Virus record (IMG/VR): IMGVR_UViG_3300022744_000065
Coordinates: 1 to 38,318 of that record
Strand: one strand, 5' to 3'
DNA length: 38,318 nt
From: a virus
A program made the position numbers and the translations under genes. The notes under the pieces were generated by a model. It ran no database searches and had not been told where the DNA came from. It saw only the letters and a list, made by a program, of their open reading frames with translations. Below are positions 5,862 to 15,290 of the stretch, one piece after another (position 1 is the first letter of the stretch; every line of letters starts with the position of its first letter).

Positions 5862-8260
5862 TGGAAGATGTTAAACCCAAAGACTTCGACGAAGAGATCA
5901 TCCAACGCGCCGAGAAGTTCCAGAGCAAGTCATCAGCCTATTGGGGTCCGCATCACAAGCGATTCGAGAAAATTACCCAGTTCGTCAGAAACCATGGCGA
6001 GCACGCTCAATGGGAAGACTCGGAATGGACTGACCGTCAGGCAGCGGTACCAGCACGTTTAACCCTCACCGAAAACCTTCTCGGGCCATTCGCTAATCAG
6101 GTTGCAAACGACCTTAAACAGTCAGACTTCGGCGCCCAGGTTAAACCTAAGGACTCAGGGACCGACCCGAAACTTGCCGAGGTAAGACAGGGGCTTCACC
6201 GAGGGATACAACAGATTGGCGGGTTCAAGAACGCATTGGACCGGGCTATCGATGACTTAATCAATGGCGGTTTAGGGTGCTGGCGTTTTATTACGAAGTA
6301 CGCTGACCCGATGTCGTTCAATAAAGAGATTGAGTACATGGAGGCCGACCCCACTCGGTTACTTCATGGGGACGGGTCCAACAGGAAATCGAATTTCTCT
6401 GATGTCACCGACTCGATGTACTTCCAGCCATACACCAAAGAGGCGTTCAAGGCTGAGTTCCCAGACGATGACCCGGACTCATTTCTATCAGGGGATAGTG
6501 TTTCTGCTTTGTGGGGAGATAAGACAGAAGGCCCACGAGTAACGGAGTACTTCTTCAAAAAAGAAGAACCGGACACCCTAGTCAAATGCACAGAAGACCC
6601 ACAAGCCGCCGACCTGATGAGGTTTGCCAAGGTCAAACCAGGCGCGACTTATTACCTCTCGGACTTCAAAGAAAAGCTAAGCGAGGTCTCAAAACACACA
6701 GGGCTAAAACCTGAAGACTTTATCGCCAAGGACGAGAACGGCGACCCGATAAAACGCAAGACCACAAAGTGTCAGATTTGGTGGGCAAAGTTAGGGGCTA
6801 AGCGAGTCCTGAAGAAAGAGAAATGGCCAGGGTATTTCATACCCAACTTCCTGGCAACTGGAAGAACCGTTACGGTAAATGGTGAGCGCAAGTATTATGG
6901 TCTAGCCGAACCAGCCATCGACGTACAAAAGGCCCACAATTACGCCTTTTCTGCTTTGGTTGAGCGCGCTGGTATGGCTCCCAAGAGTCAGGTCTACATG
7001 CCTATTGAGGGCATGGACCCGAAATATATGAACATCTACAACAACCTGTCGACTTATACAGGTGTTGTCCCTTACAAGAGTCGCGACGTTAACGGCGAAG
7101 CACTTGATAAGCCGAGCCGCGAAGCCCCCATTCAATCCGACCCGGCATTCATTGGCCTTCGCCAAATGACCCTACAAGGTATCCGCGACGTCTTAGGGAT
7201 GTGGGAGACTTCTTTAGGGGCTCAGTCTAACGAGAAGTCAGGCGTAGCGATTAACGCCCGCGAGCGTCAGGCTGATACTGGTAATTATGATTGGGGCGCG
7301 AACCTAGCCAAAGCTGCGGAACACTGCTTCCAAGCCACCGATGAGATCCTTTCCAAGGTTTATGACGTCGCTACTCAAATCAGAATTGTCGGCGAGGATG
7401 ATAAGGAAGAGGTTATTTGGGCTGCCTCATTAGAAGATGGCGACCCAAACCCAAACGGGTATTTCGACCTAAACCAAGGAAAATACGACATCTTGTGCAA
7501 GATGAGCCCAAGCGCAGACACCAAGCGCGAGGACCAAATCCGAGGCATGGAAATGTTATTCCAGAACAACCCGCAATTAGCGTCTGGGTTGGCCCCTGAT
7601 TTCATTGCTATTCAGGACTGGAAGAACGCATCTAAGATGGCGGATATAGCCCGGCTTATTAGGTCAGTTCAATTCCCTGGCGTTGACTTCGGCGATAACA
7701 AGGACAAGGCGCAGCAAATCCCTCCAGAGGTTCAGCAGGCCATGCAACAGGCTCAGCAACAAATGCAGGCCATGCAGGCAGAAATGCAGAAGATGAAGCC
7801 GGAGCTAGACCGAGCCCATCAAGCCGAGGCGCAGGCCAAAATAGAGAACCAATCCATCAAGGCCCAGAAGGATTTAGAAGCCCAAAGGCTGATGATAGAC
7901 AAGTTCAACGCAGACACTCAGAGAATGATCGCCCAGGCTCAGATCGGAAAGATGCAGGGAGAAATGCTCCTGAAGTCCGACGACCAAGAGCACAAGCAAA
8001 TGATTGATAAGGCCAAGTTAGTCCATGAGGTCGAAGTGGACCGGCATGAAGCCAGCGAGATTGAAAAGCAAACCAAACATACCCAAGACAAAGAGATTGC
8101 GAATTTCGTCCTAGCTGCCGATGGGCATTTCCACGGCAAGAATCAGGACCAAGAGAAAATGGCATTCGAGAACAAAAAGCTCGAAGCCGCACAGACCGCC
8201 GCGCAAGCGAAAGGCCCAACCGGGGGCAAACCGGGTAACTCGCCTTCGTCACAGGCGTAA
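5861..8260 (+). CDS. Portal protein, P22-like (799 aa)
   Basis: The portal forms the dodecameric DNA gate at one capsid vertex. The N-terminal FDEEIIQRAE, then YWGPHHKRFEKI, then RLTLTENLLGPFANQV and the GGLGCWRF segment are typical of the P22-type portal family. From about residue 618 the protein becomes Gln/Met/Ala-rich and strongly coiled-coil, corresponding to the long helical barrel of P22 portal. A poorly structured Gly/Pro tail ends the protein. P22 portal is 725 aa, so this one is slightly longer. Confidence 0.92.
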   Translation: MEDVKPKDFDEEIIQRAEKFQSKSSAYWGPHHKRFEKITQFVRNHGEHAQWEDSEWTDRQAAVPARLTLTENLLGPFANQVANDLKQSDFGAQVKPKDSGTDPKLAEVRQGLHRGIQQIGGFKNALDRAIDDLINGGLGCWRFITKYADPMSFNKEIEYMEADPTRLLHGDGSNRKSNFSDVTDSMYFQPYTKEAFKAEFPDDDPDSFLSGDSVSALWGDKTEGPRVTEYFFKKEEPDTLVKCTEDPQAADLMRFAKVKPGATYYLSDFKEKLSEVSKHTGLKPEDFIAKDENGDPIKRKTTKCQIWWAKLGAKRVLKKEKWPGYFIPNFLATGRTVTVNGERKYYGLAEPAIDVQKAHNYAFSALVERAGMAPKSQVYMPIEGMDPKYMNIYNNLSTYTGVVPYKSRDVNGEALDKPSREAPIQSDPAFIGLRQMTLQGIRDVLGMWETSLGAQSNEKSGVAINARERQADTGNYDWGANLAKAAEHCFQATDEILSKVYDVATQIRIVGEDDKEEVIWAASLEDGDPNPNGYFDLNQGKYDILCKMSPSADTKREDQIRGMEMLFQNNPQLASGLAPDFIAIQDWKNASKMADIARLIRSVQFPGVDFGDNKDKAQQIPPEVQQAMQQAQQQMQAMQAEMQKMKPELDRAHQAEAQAKIENQSIKAQKDLEAQRLMIDKFNADTQRMIAQAQIGKMQGEMLLKSDDQEHKQMIDKAKLVHEVEVDRHEASEIEKQTKHTQDKEIANFVLAADGHFHGKNQDQEKMAFENKKLEAAQTAAQAKGPTGGKPGNSPSSQA

Positions 8261-8288
8261 AACGTGATGTTTACCGTGGAGGCAGACC

Positions 8289-9089
8289 ATGTCAGCAAAC
8301 GCAGATAACTTACCGATTGAGGATGTATTCCCAGCAGAGGTATCGGAATCGACCCCGGTTGTAGAGGAGCCAGTAGCCCCGCCCGTTGTAGAAACACCGA
8401 AAGAGGAGCCGGTTGTACAGGATAAACAACCTCAGACCGCGCCACAAATCCCTAAATGGCGATTGGACGAAGTGCTTGAGCAGAACCGCGCCTTAAAAGC
8501 GCAGTTAGCCCAAGTCCCACACCAACCCCAACCACAATCCACGCCGTCAGCCCCGAAAGAGGAAGACTACCCGGATTGGGCGAGCTTTAACGCCGCTGTT
8601 GTTGCGCATACCGTGCAGCAAGAGTTGAAAAAGCACGAGCAGGCAACAAGTCAACAGCAGCAGTTGCGCCAACACCAAGAACGCTTGATGAAGGCCGACA
8701 GCACATGGGAAGAAAAGGTCTACGCCGAAACAGCAAAAGACCCGAATTTCCAGAAAGCGTTGATGGATGCTCCTACTCTTCGCCCAGAGCTTCAATTGGC
8801 TCTAAAGGAATCGGACGACCCTATTGCATTGGCGAGATTCTTAGCGGCTAACCCCGAGAAGATCATCTCAATGAATCGGATGTCTTTCGAGCAAGGAATC
8901 AGGGAATTGGGAAGAACGGAAGCGCGTCTGGCCACGGTAACAGCGGGACCGTCAAAAATCCCCGCTAAGCAAGCCCCCAACCTCGATCCGGTGGGAGGGG
9001 GAAACACGCCGCCACCAAAGAACCCGTATAGCCCGCAATCCTCAGAAGTGGATTACGTAGCGGCTACTCGGAGACTTCCAACGCGGTAA
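8289..9089 (+). CDS. Scaffolding protein (266 aa)
   Basis: Scaffold proteins guide coat assembly and leave the prohead. Its position between portal and coat, its acidic Pro/Val/Glu-rich disordered N-terminus (residues 10-55), a Gln-rich helical middle (about 100-150), and a basic C-terminal tail (ATRRLPTR) fit the P22-like scaffold class, whose basic C-terminus contacts coat. The motif EDYPDWASFNAAV is common to such proteins. It starts after GTGGAGG. Confidence 0.8.
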   Translation: MSANADNLPIEDVFPAEVSESTPVVEEPVAPPVVETPKEEPVVQDKQPQTAPQIPKWRLDEVLEQNRALKAQLAQVPHQPQPQSTPSAPKEEDYPDWASFNAAVVAHTVQQELKKHEQATSQQQQLRQHQERLMKADSTWEEKVYAETAKDPNFQKALMDAPTLRPELQLALKESDDPIALARFLAANPEKIISMNRMSFEQGIRELGRTEARLATVTAGPSKIPAKQAPNLDPVGGGNTPPPKNPYSPQSSEVDYVAATRRLPTR

Positions 9090-9108
9090 ACCAAAGGTTT
9101 AGAAAACC
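9087..9108 (+). promoter_or_regulatory. Two mutually exclusive small hairpins before the coat gene
   Basis: TAAACC-AAA-GGTTTA (9087-9101) starts at the scaffold stop codon, while GGTTT-AGA-AAACC (9096-9108) ends right at the coat ATG. They share GGTTT, so only one can form. The weak ribosome binding site AAAGG (9093-9097) lies in this stretch. A link to scaffold/coat expression balance is inferred. Confidence 0.35.
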
Positions 9109-10326
9109 ATGGCAAGTACCATTATTACTACGGACCTCGCCGCGAAAGAAGCGGTAGCCGAGTTCCATACAGAAGGAATGTTCGTCAACACCGTCGACCG
9201 GGGTTGGGAACCTGAATTCAAACAGTCCGGTTATCAACCCGGAACGTCAATCCGTGTTCGCCGACCCGCTCGGTTCTCGGTGGTGCAATCCAGCGTAGCA
9301 ACGCCGGAAGCCATCGTGGAAGATTCGCTGACCATGACCGTCCTTCCTTACAACGTTTCGACGTTGTGGACTGACTTGGAAAAGCAACTCTCCTTGAACC
9401 CTGAGAAGTTGGCGGAACGCGTTCTTCGTCCCATGGCGAACGCCTTGGTTGCGAAAGCCGAGACCGTCATTGCCCAAACCATGGCCGAAGGGTCATTGCT
9501 TGATGCTGGCAATACTCCCGGAACCGTCCCCGGTTCTTTCCTTTCCCTTTCCGATGGTATGGCACGCTTATCTGAGCAGCGCGTACCTCAAATGGGGGAA
9601 ATCTTCGGGGCACACTCTTATACCGCTTTGTCGAAGCTGATGGACAACACCAAGGCTTTGTCGAACCCAACCACCCAAATCAGCAATCAGTACATCTCTG
9701 GCAAGCTGAAGAACATGGCTGGCGTGAATATGTTCGGTTCCCCGAGCATCTACCGCTTGACCAATGGTACCGGTGTGAACTCCGACGCCTCCCTTTCCGT
9801 CATCTTGGTTGCCGGAACCACCCAAACCATGACCTCGGTGGGCGTATCCAAGACCTTCCTCAAGGGACAAGCCTTCACGATTGCCGACGTCTTCGAGGTT
9901 GACCCACAAACCAAGGCAACATTGCCGAAGTTGAAGGTTTTCCGCCTTTCCGCAGATGCAACATCAACGGGTGGTGAAGCCTTGACCGTGGTCTTGACTG
10001 AGGCCGTTGTCTTGACTGGTTCGACCCAGAACGTTTCTGGTGCTGGCGCCGGTGGTCAAGCTGTTACTTGGCTCAATGGTGGCTCTTCGGGTGCGAAGTC
10101 TTTTCAAAACCTGATTTACACTCCCAAAGCTGTCGCCGCCGTGTTCTTGCCTCCTGTCATGCCCGAAATCAAAGGCTTGGCCTCGATGAAGACCCTCGAC
10201 GGAATCCCGGTTAAGACCGAATTCTGGCGTGATGGCGGAAATCACCAGGAATATCTGCGTATGGATATTCTGCTTGCGGTCAAGGTGCTTCGCGGCAACT
10301 GGATCGTTACGAACTGGGGTGAATAA
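9109..10326 (+). CDS. Major capsid (coat) protein, P22 coat-like (405 aa)
   Basis: The N-terminus ASTIITTDLAAKEAVAEFH, the VNTVDRGWEPEF and GTSIRVRRPARFSV segments, and placement after scaffold identify the P22 coat (gp5-like) family, HK97 fold. P22 coat is 430 aa. Codon choice is visibly more restricted than in neighbouring genes (repeated use of AAG, ACC, GAA, TTG), consistent with high expression. The following gene overlaps by one base (TAATG). Confidence 0.92.
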   Translation: MASTIITTDLAAKEAVAEFHTEGMFVNTVDRGWEPEFKQSGYQPGTSIRVRRPARFSVVQSSVATPEAIVEDSLTMTVLPYNVSTLWTDLEKQLSLNPEKLAERVLRPMANALVAKAETVIAQTMAEGSLLDAGNTPGTVPGSFLSLSDGMARLSEQRVPQMGEIFGAHSYTALSKLMDNTKALSNPTTQISNQYISGKLKNMAGVNMFGSPSIYRLTNGTGVNSDASLSVILVAGTTQTMTSVGVSKTFLKGQAFTIADVFEVDPQTKATLPKLKVFRLSADATSTGGEALTVVLTEAVVLTGSTQNVSGAGAGGQAVTWLNGGSSGAKSFQNLIYTPKAVAAVFLPPVMPEIKGLASMKTLDGIPVKTEFWRDGGNHQEYLRMDILLAVKVLRGNWIVTNWGE

Positions 10327-10643
10327 TGGTTCCTGTAATTGGAAACATCGTCACGCTCTTGGCAGTGGACTTTGGAAACTCAAAAACCTGGTCGTCTGTT
10401 GCTTCAACGAGCAATGAGCAGACTATCACGGTTCCGGGATTGCGAACCACTGATAAGATTGTTGGCATCACAAAACCAACGTCTCAGGCTGGTTTGGCGG
10501 TGGGTGGTGGGCGCGTAAGCGCAGCCGATACCCTCGCTATTACCTTCATTGCCTCAGGCGGAACCGTCACCCCAACCGCCAATGAGGTCTATACGGCCAT
10601 TGTGGCGCGACCAGAAAACAACATCACCGACGCTTCGGCGTAA
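10326..10643 (+). CDS. Small virion-associated protein (105 aa)
   Basis: The ATG shares a base with the coat stop. The sequence is Thr/Ser/Val/Gly-rich, predicted mostly beta strand, with ITVPGLRTTDKIV and a late TPTANEVYTA segment of a kind often seen in small proteins encoded next to capsid genes. A head-decoration or minor capsid role is inferred from fold-like composition and place. No signal peptide, no catalytic motif. Confidence 0.6.
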   Translation: MVPVIGNIVTLLAVDFGNSKTWSSVASTSNEQTITVPGLRTTDKIVGITKPTSQAGLAVGGGRVSAADTLAITFIASGGTVTPTANEVYTAIVARPENNITDASA

Positions 10644-10652
10644 GGAGGAAGA

Positions 10653-10895
10653 ATGACCCAGTATATTGGATTTGACACTGACGGATATAGCCTCGGCCAG
10701 ACTTCGGTCTCCAAGGTTTCCCTGTATGGAAAGACGCCGATCGTTCAGCAAGCCGCTCCGACAATTGTTGCATCGGTTGACCCCACCGTTTCCAGTTCTG
10801 CCTTGGTGGCATCGATTCATTCGATTGCGGTTTATTCCGCTTCGACCGTGAATCGTGTCGTCCTGGCTCTCTCGAATTTGGGCGTCTTCGTATGA
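10653..10895 (+). CDS. Small structural-type protein (80 aa)
   Basis: It starts after AAGGAGG (10642-10648). The motif SLYGKTPIVQQ resembles the FYGxTPxxQ segment seen in small proteins encoded near phage capsid and head-fibre genes. The rest is Ser/Val/Ala-rich. Role unknown, probably virion-associated. The stop overlaps the glycosyltransferase start (ATGA at 10892-10895). Confidence 0.55.
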   Translation: MTQYIGFDTDGYSLGQTSVSKVSLYGKTPIVQQAAPTIVASVDPTVSSSALVASIHSIAVYSASTVNRVVLALSNLGVFV

Positions 10896-12403
10896 GTGAA
10901 GCGGGGGGTAACTCCCCCGCCCTTTTGGGCGTGAAGCTATTCATTGGAACCCCAACACGTGGGGATTGCTCTATTCATTATGCAAGAAGCCTTGCGCATA
11001 CTGTAGGGCTATTAACCCAGCACGGGATTGAGGTCGAGTGCCATCAAGCGGTTTTGAGCTGTTTTGTTGACATGAGCCGAAATACCCTTGTGTCGGAGTT
11101 CTTGAAGACCGATTTCACGCACATGATGATGATTGACGACGACATGGGATGGAATCCTGAAGCCGTCTTGAAAATGCTTTCCCATGATGTCGAATTTATT
11201 GCCGGAGTCGGACCAAAGAAGGTCGACGCTGGAAATGAATTTTGCTGTCATGTAAATGTGAATGCAGATGAAACCCCAATGGTTCAGAATGGACTCATAT
11301 CTGCTTCGCATGTTGGTGGAGCATTTGTTCTATTAAAAAGGTCGGCACTTGAGCGTATGATCAAGGCTTACCCTGAAATGGTTTGCCGCGCCGTCGACCT
11401 CAAGCATGGGTATCGATTCTTTGAAACCCAATACACGGAAAACAAATTCCAATCAGAGGACTATCTGTTTTGTGACAGGTTTATCTCTGCTGGTGGTGAG
11501 GTTTGGATTTATCCAGATGTGGACTTTTCTCACACCGGAGCAAAAGATTACCTAGGGAATTACCATAGATTCCTGATGGGTATGCCAAAGGAAGAACCGA
11601 AACAAAAGACCGAGGGCGTTAGGGATTCGATTATTATAGTGGCATACAAGGGAAGAGAAGCATTAAAAAGATGCTTAGAATCCGTTGACGCCAACACTAA
11701 AAACGCTGAGGTGATTGTTGTAAATAATGGTCCAGAAACCCTTTATCTCGATATTCACCCATCCGTGAAATTGATTGAAGGACACGGGAATATCGGGTTT
11801 TCTGCCGGGTGTAATCTTGGGGCAAAACAGGCAATAGGCCAAAACCTTGTCTTCTTAAACCCCGACACCATTGTTTACCCAGGATGGAATGATACCCTAG
11901 ACTCTCATTTACTTGATGACGTTGGAGCGGTTGGGCCTATTTCAAACTTCGTCGCTGGTGCTCAAAATTGGTTGTGTTACGAACACACGGCAAAGCATAT
12001 TAGCGACTCCCCGAATTATCAGGAAGCTGCAAAAGACATTGCAGCGTCAAAACTTCACCGAGGTTTAGAGGTGAAGCTGCTGATTGGGTTCTGCCTCATG
12101 GTTCCAAAAAAGGTATGGGATTCCGTGGGTGAATTTGACCCTGCCTTTTTCCTTGGGTGCGATGACCTGGATTACTCTCTTCGGATTCGCTCGGCTGGCC
12201 TTAAACTCATTATTGCCCCAGACGTTTTTGTCTATCACGAAGGTCATGTTAGTTTTCGTGAAGATGGATCACCGGCTATGCTGATGAACATGGCTTCAGA
12301 ATCAGCACTCAGAACCAAATTGAAAAAGGTCTATGGGGAAAATATCCCTGATTCAACTGAGCTTTGGGGTTGTCCAATTTTCCAAACCGAGGTTAAGGCA
12401 TGA
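10892..12403 (+). CDS. Two-domain glycosyltransferase (503 aa)
   Basis: Two GT-A-type domains are fused. The first (about residues 13-230) begins VKLFIGTPTRG and has a MIDDDMG acidic motif (D82-D84) for nucleotide-sugar and metal binding. The second (about 245-480) is GT2-like (SIIIVAYKGREALKRCLES, then NIGFSAGCNLG, FLNPDTIV, then GCDDLDYSLRIRSAG), as in rhamnosyl-type transferases. Substrate unknown; it could glycosylate virion proteins or host surface sugars. It lies between head genes, coupled on both sides by ATGA overlaps. Confidence 0.85.
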   Translation: MSEAGGNSPALLGVKLFIGTPTRGDCSIHYARSLAHTVGLLTQHGIEVECHQAVLSCFVDMSRNTLVSEFLKTDFTHMMMIDDDMGWNPEAVLKMLSHDVEFIAGVGPKKVDAGNEFCCHVNVNADETPMVQNGLISASHVGGAFVLLKRSALERMIKAYPEMVCRAVDLKHGYRFFETQYTENKFQSEDYLFCDRFISAGGEVWIYPDVDFSHTGAKDYLGNYHRFLMGMPKEEPKQKTEGVRDSIIIVAYKGREALKRCLESVDANTKNAEVIVVNNGPETLYLDIHPSVKLIEGHGNIGFSAGCNLGAKQAIGQNLVFLNPDTIVYPGWNDTLDSHLLDDVGAVGPISNFVAGAQNWLCYEHTAKHISDSPNYQEAAKDIAASKLHRGLEVKLLIGFCLMVPKKVWDSVGEFDPAFFLGCDDLDYSLRIRSAGLKLIIAPDVFVYHEGHVSFREDGSPAMLMNMASESALRTKLKKVYGENIPDSTELWGCPIFQTEVKA

Positions 12404-12831
12404 ATCTTGATATTGGTTGTGGGCCAAAAAAACTCCCCGGCTATGTTGGCATGGACCACCAAGACCGGGAAGGCGTTGATATCGTCGGAGACATCGAGGG
12501 TGTTTGGCCTATTGAATCCGAGTCTTGCGAAAAGATAAACGCCTGCCATGTGCTTGAGCATGTTAAGCCGTGGAAGATATTCGACGTGTTTAATGAGGCT
12601 TGGAGAGTTTTAAAACCTGATGGGGAAATGAAGGTTCGCACACCTTATGGAGTCGCTTACGCTTTTGACCCAACCCACTGTATTCTATTTCAACCGGTTA
12701 GCTTCAATTACCTAACCCCACTTTCAGACCTTTTCCAAATTTACCAACCCAAACCCTGGGATGTTCTCTCTTGTGAAAGAGATGATGCGCTTCAGGAAAT
12801 GACCACCGTCATAAGAAAGAGGCCGCTATGA
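12400..12831 (+). CDS. SAM-dependent methyltransferase, class I (143 aa)
   Basis: LDIGCGPKKLPGY is a typical SAM-binding motif I. A D-x-x-D turn, NACHVLEHVKPW and AWRVLKPDG complete a small class I methyltransferase of the Methyltransf_11 type. It is shorter than average, so it may be a minimal domain. It overlaps the glycosyltransferase by four bases and likely acts on the same product, for example methylating a sugar; this pairing is inferred. Confidence 0.8.
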   Translation: MNLDIGCGPKKLPGYVGMDHQDREGVDIVGDIEGVWPIESESCEKINACHVLEHVKPWKIFDVFNEAWRVLKPDGEMKVRTPYGVAYAFDPTHCILFQPVSFNYLTPLSDLFQIYQPKPWDVLSCERDDALQEMTTVIRKRPL

Positions 12832-13157
12832 GCCATGCAGTAACACCCATCGAAGTTAATGGGCTCACCACAGCGGTCAATGTGACCGTTGGCAGCGCAT
12901 CGGGTTCAACCCCCATTGCGACCCTTGGCGGCAATACAATCATGCTGTCAGTCGGTACGATTGCCGCTAGCGCTTTTCCCATATACATCATGTTTGGGAA
13001 GGTGAACCTATCCGTCACCAGTACAACCGGATTCCGTCTCCCAGCTGGCTTTGTTGGGCGATTAAACGTCCCCCCTGGTGCGACGCATATTTATTACATC
13101 CGAGCCGCAGCTTCTGACGCCGACCTTTCCCTGCTTGGTTGCAGTGGTGGGATCTAA
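12828..13157 (+). CDS. Small structural-type protein (109 aa)
   Basis: Starts in an ATGA overlap with the methyltransferase gene. Ser/Thr/Gly/Ala-rich with alternating hydrophobic residues, suggesting a beta-sandwich; no motif recognised. Position just before head-completion genes suggests a virion component. Function unknown. Confidence 0.55.
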   Translation: MSHAVTPIEVNGLTTAVNVTVGSASGSTPIATLGGNTIMLSVGTIAASAFPIYIMFGKVNLSVTSTTGFRLPAGFVGRLNVPPGATHIYYIRAAASDADLSLLGCSGGI

Positions 13158-13871
13158 ATGGCCACCGGCAATAGCCTTGTATCTGATGCGTTAAGTCGTA
13201 TTCGGTATATTCCAGCTGGCGGAACACCAACGGCTACTGAGCTATCAGATGGGGTTGCGGAGATAAACCGCATGCTTGGCAATTGGAATGCTGAGATGGG
13301 GCCGATCTTCGCGGAAACCCTTGACTCTCTTACATGGACCGGTGGGGCGTCGTCGATGACCATTGGTGTCGGTGGTGATTTTAATGTCGCGAGACCAATG
13401 AAGATTTTAGGCGCTCAGTATCGGGATGCATCAAACATTGATTACAACATGCAACTGATTTCCCACAAGGAATATCAGAATGCCATGTTAAAAACGATCC
13501 AGATCATTCCTTATTGGGCGCAACTAGCGTACAACCCAACGTTTACCAGTAGCTTAGGGACGCTCTACATCCTTCCCGTTCCTGTTTCATCATTCACGTT
13601 CAGATTGAACAGTTTGAAGCCTTTGGCGGATTTAACTGGAGCGGGAACGGTAACGCTTCCCCCAGGGTTTGAAGATGCCATCATAATGAATCTTGCTGTT
13701 CGATTGGCTGATGTTTACGGTGCAGAAATAACCCCTATGATGGTTAAGATGGCTGATGACTCCAAGAGGGCGATTGTACAAGCCGCCATTCAGTTTGAAA
13801 ACGGCCACATGGACCCATTAGCACCAGGCAAGAGAAACGGATACAACCCTAGGGCATATTGGAATATATGA
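13158..13871 (+). CDS. Head-completion/adaptor protein, P22 gp4-like (237 aa)
   Basis: The N-terminal pattern LVSDALSRIRYI, ELSDGVAEINRMLGNWNAE matches the P22 gp4 (tail accessory factor) family, which docks under the portal and closes the head. The C-terminal part has LPPGFEDAIIMNLAVRLADVYG, common in this family. P22 gp4 is 166 aa, so this protein carries extra sequence. It ends in an ATGA overlap with the gp10-like gene, as expected for neighbours in the P22 tail-machine module. Confidence 0.8.
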   Translation: MATGNSLVSDALSRIRYIPAGGTPTATELSDGVAEINRMLGNWNAEMGPIFAETLDSLTWTGGASSMTIGVGGDFNVARPMKILGAQYRDASNIDYNMQLISHKEYQNAMLKTIQIIPYWAQLAYNPTFTSSLGTLYILPVPVSSFTFRLNSLKPLADLTGAGTVTLPPGFEDAIIMNLAVRLADVYGAEITPMMVKMADDSKRAIVQAAIQFENGHMDPLAPGKRNGYNPRAYWNI

Positions 13872-15289
13872 AAGAGGTTCCAGAGTTTTGCGCGCCGAGC
13901 TACTTAGACAGAACTGCAAACAATTTGCAGCGAATGCAAAACTTTGTCCCTGAAAAAACACCCGAGGGGTGGAAACTCGTTTCGTATCCGGGATATCAGT
14001 ATCTCAATGCTTTTGCTAATAATGCGGCGTGTCGAGGGGCTTTTTATACCAGTACTGGAAGGCTTTTCAGTGTAAATGGGAATACTGTTTACGAATATGG
14101 CGTTGGTGGGTCGATTACCTCTAGGGGGACTATTTCCACATCATCTGGTATAGTCTATTTCGCTGATAATGGGCTAGAGCTTCTCATAGTTGTGGATGGT
14201 GTTAATGGGTATACCGTTACCCTTTCATCAGGTGCTCCGACACTTATTGCTGATGCAAACTTCCCATCTTCACCGCGTGGAGCGGCATTTATAGATGGGT
14301 ATTTCGTGGTGTGCAAGGGGTCCTCTGGACAGTTTTATCTGTCACAGCTTTACGATGGGACAGATTGGACTCCCATTCAATTTGCAACCGCTGAATATGC
14401 GGGGGATAGCCTATACGCTGTTAAACGCCTTGGCAGCCAGCTTTATTTGTTCGGAACGCAAACCGTTGAGGTTTGGTCTGACACTGGAAATGCTTCATTC
14501 CCATTTGAGAGAGTAAACGGGGCAACGATTAACGTTGGACTTGGGGGGCAGGTTTCCTTGGCCGTATTCAAAGACGTGGCCTATTTTGTCGGTTCAAGCC
14601 AAGCAGGTCAACGGCCAATATATGCTTTATCGCAGGCAGGTCTAAAAAAGATTTCCACCCCATACATAGAATCCTTGATATGGAATATGATTGTTCCAGC
14701 TTGGGACGGATATTGCTTTTCAAATAATGGCCATGATTATTACGCACTTCAGAACGGATCGAACGGTGGTGTTTTGGTTTATGACATCACCTATGATTGT
14801 TGGATGGAGAATGTTTTAATAGGAACAACTTATCCTCTTAAATTGATTTTGAACTGCTTCGACACTAACGGAGAGGCAGCTTACGCATTCAGTAATTCCG
14901 ATGGATCAATTTACGAGGTAAAGCGAGGATACAACTCCCTAAATGGGTCGAATATAACCCGCTCCAGAACATTCGGACCAATCGGAAACGGGACGTCTAG
15001 GTTATTTCATTCAGCCATTAGATTTGTTTTTGAGGCTCAGTTCGACTCTACACCAAGCACGACATTCAGCGGCCTTTCCATAGATTGGACCGATGATGAC
15101 GGTTATAGCTATGCTACTGCCGTAACGCCTTCAGTGACAATCACAGCCACAACAAACGGACAGCTTGTCACGGTTGAGGCTAGACGTCTTGGGATGTCAC
15201 CAAAGAGGTATTACAGGATAACCTGCACAGGTGCGGCGCAGTTCATTTTTCAGGGTTGCTACTTAGACGCCCAACAAGGACCAGGATAA
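13868..15289 (+). CDS. Packaged-DNA stabilisation protein, P22 gp10-like (473 aa)
   Basis: This is a tail-hub protein that seals the portal channel. The length is almost equal to P22 gp10 (472 aa). The N-terminus carries DRTANNLQRMQNFVPE, followed by repeated beta-propeller-like units (SVNGNTVYEYG; LQLYLFGTQTVEVW-type segment LYLFGTQTVEVW; YDITYDCW). The ATG at 13868 overlaps the previous stop and is preferred over the TTG nine bases upstream. Confidence 0.85.
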   Translation: MKEVPEFCAPSYLDRTANNLQRMQNFVPEKTPEGWKLVSYPGYQYLNAFANNAACRGAFYTSTGRLFSVNGNTVYEYGVGGSITSRGTISTSSGIVYFADNGLELLIVVDGVNGYTVTLSSGAPTLIADANFPSSPRGAAFIDGYFVVCKGSSGQFYLSQLYDGTDWTPIQFATAEYAGDSLYAVKRLGSQLYLFGTQTVEVWSDTGNASFPFERVNGATINVGLGGQVSLAVFKDVAYFVGSSQAGQRPIYALSQAGLKKISTPYIESLIWNMIVPAWDGYCFSNNGHDYYALQNGSNGGVLVYDITYDCWMENVLIGTTYPLKLILNCFDTNGEAAYAFSNSDGSIYEVKRGYNSLNGSNITRSRTFGPIGNGTSRLFHSAIRFVFEAQFDSTPSTTFSGLSIDWTDDDGYSYATAVTPSVTITATTNGQLVTVEARRLGMSPKRYYRITCTGAAQFIFQGCYLDAQQGPG

Positions 15290-15290
15290 T

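Noticed and set aside
7905-8252. Antisense frame opposite the portal C-terminus
   Set aside because: Shadow of the coiled-coil codon pattern; no recognisable protein.
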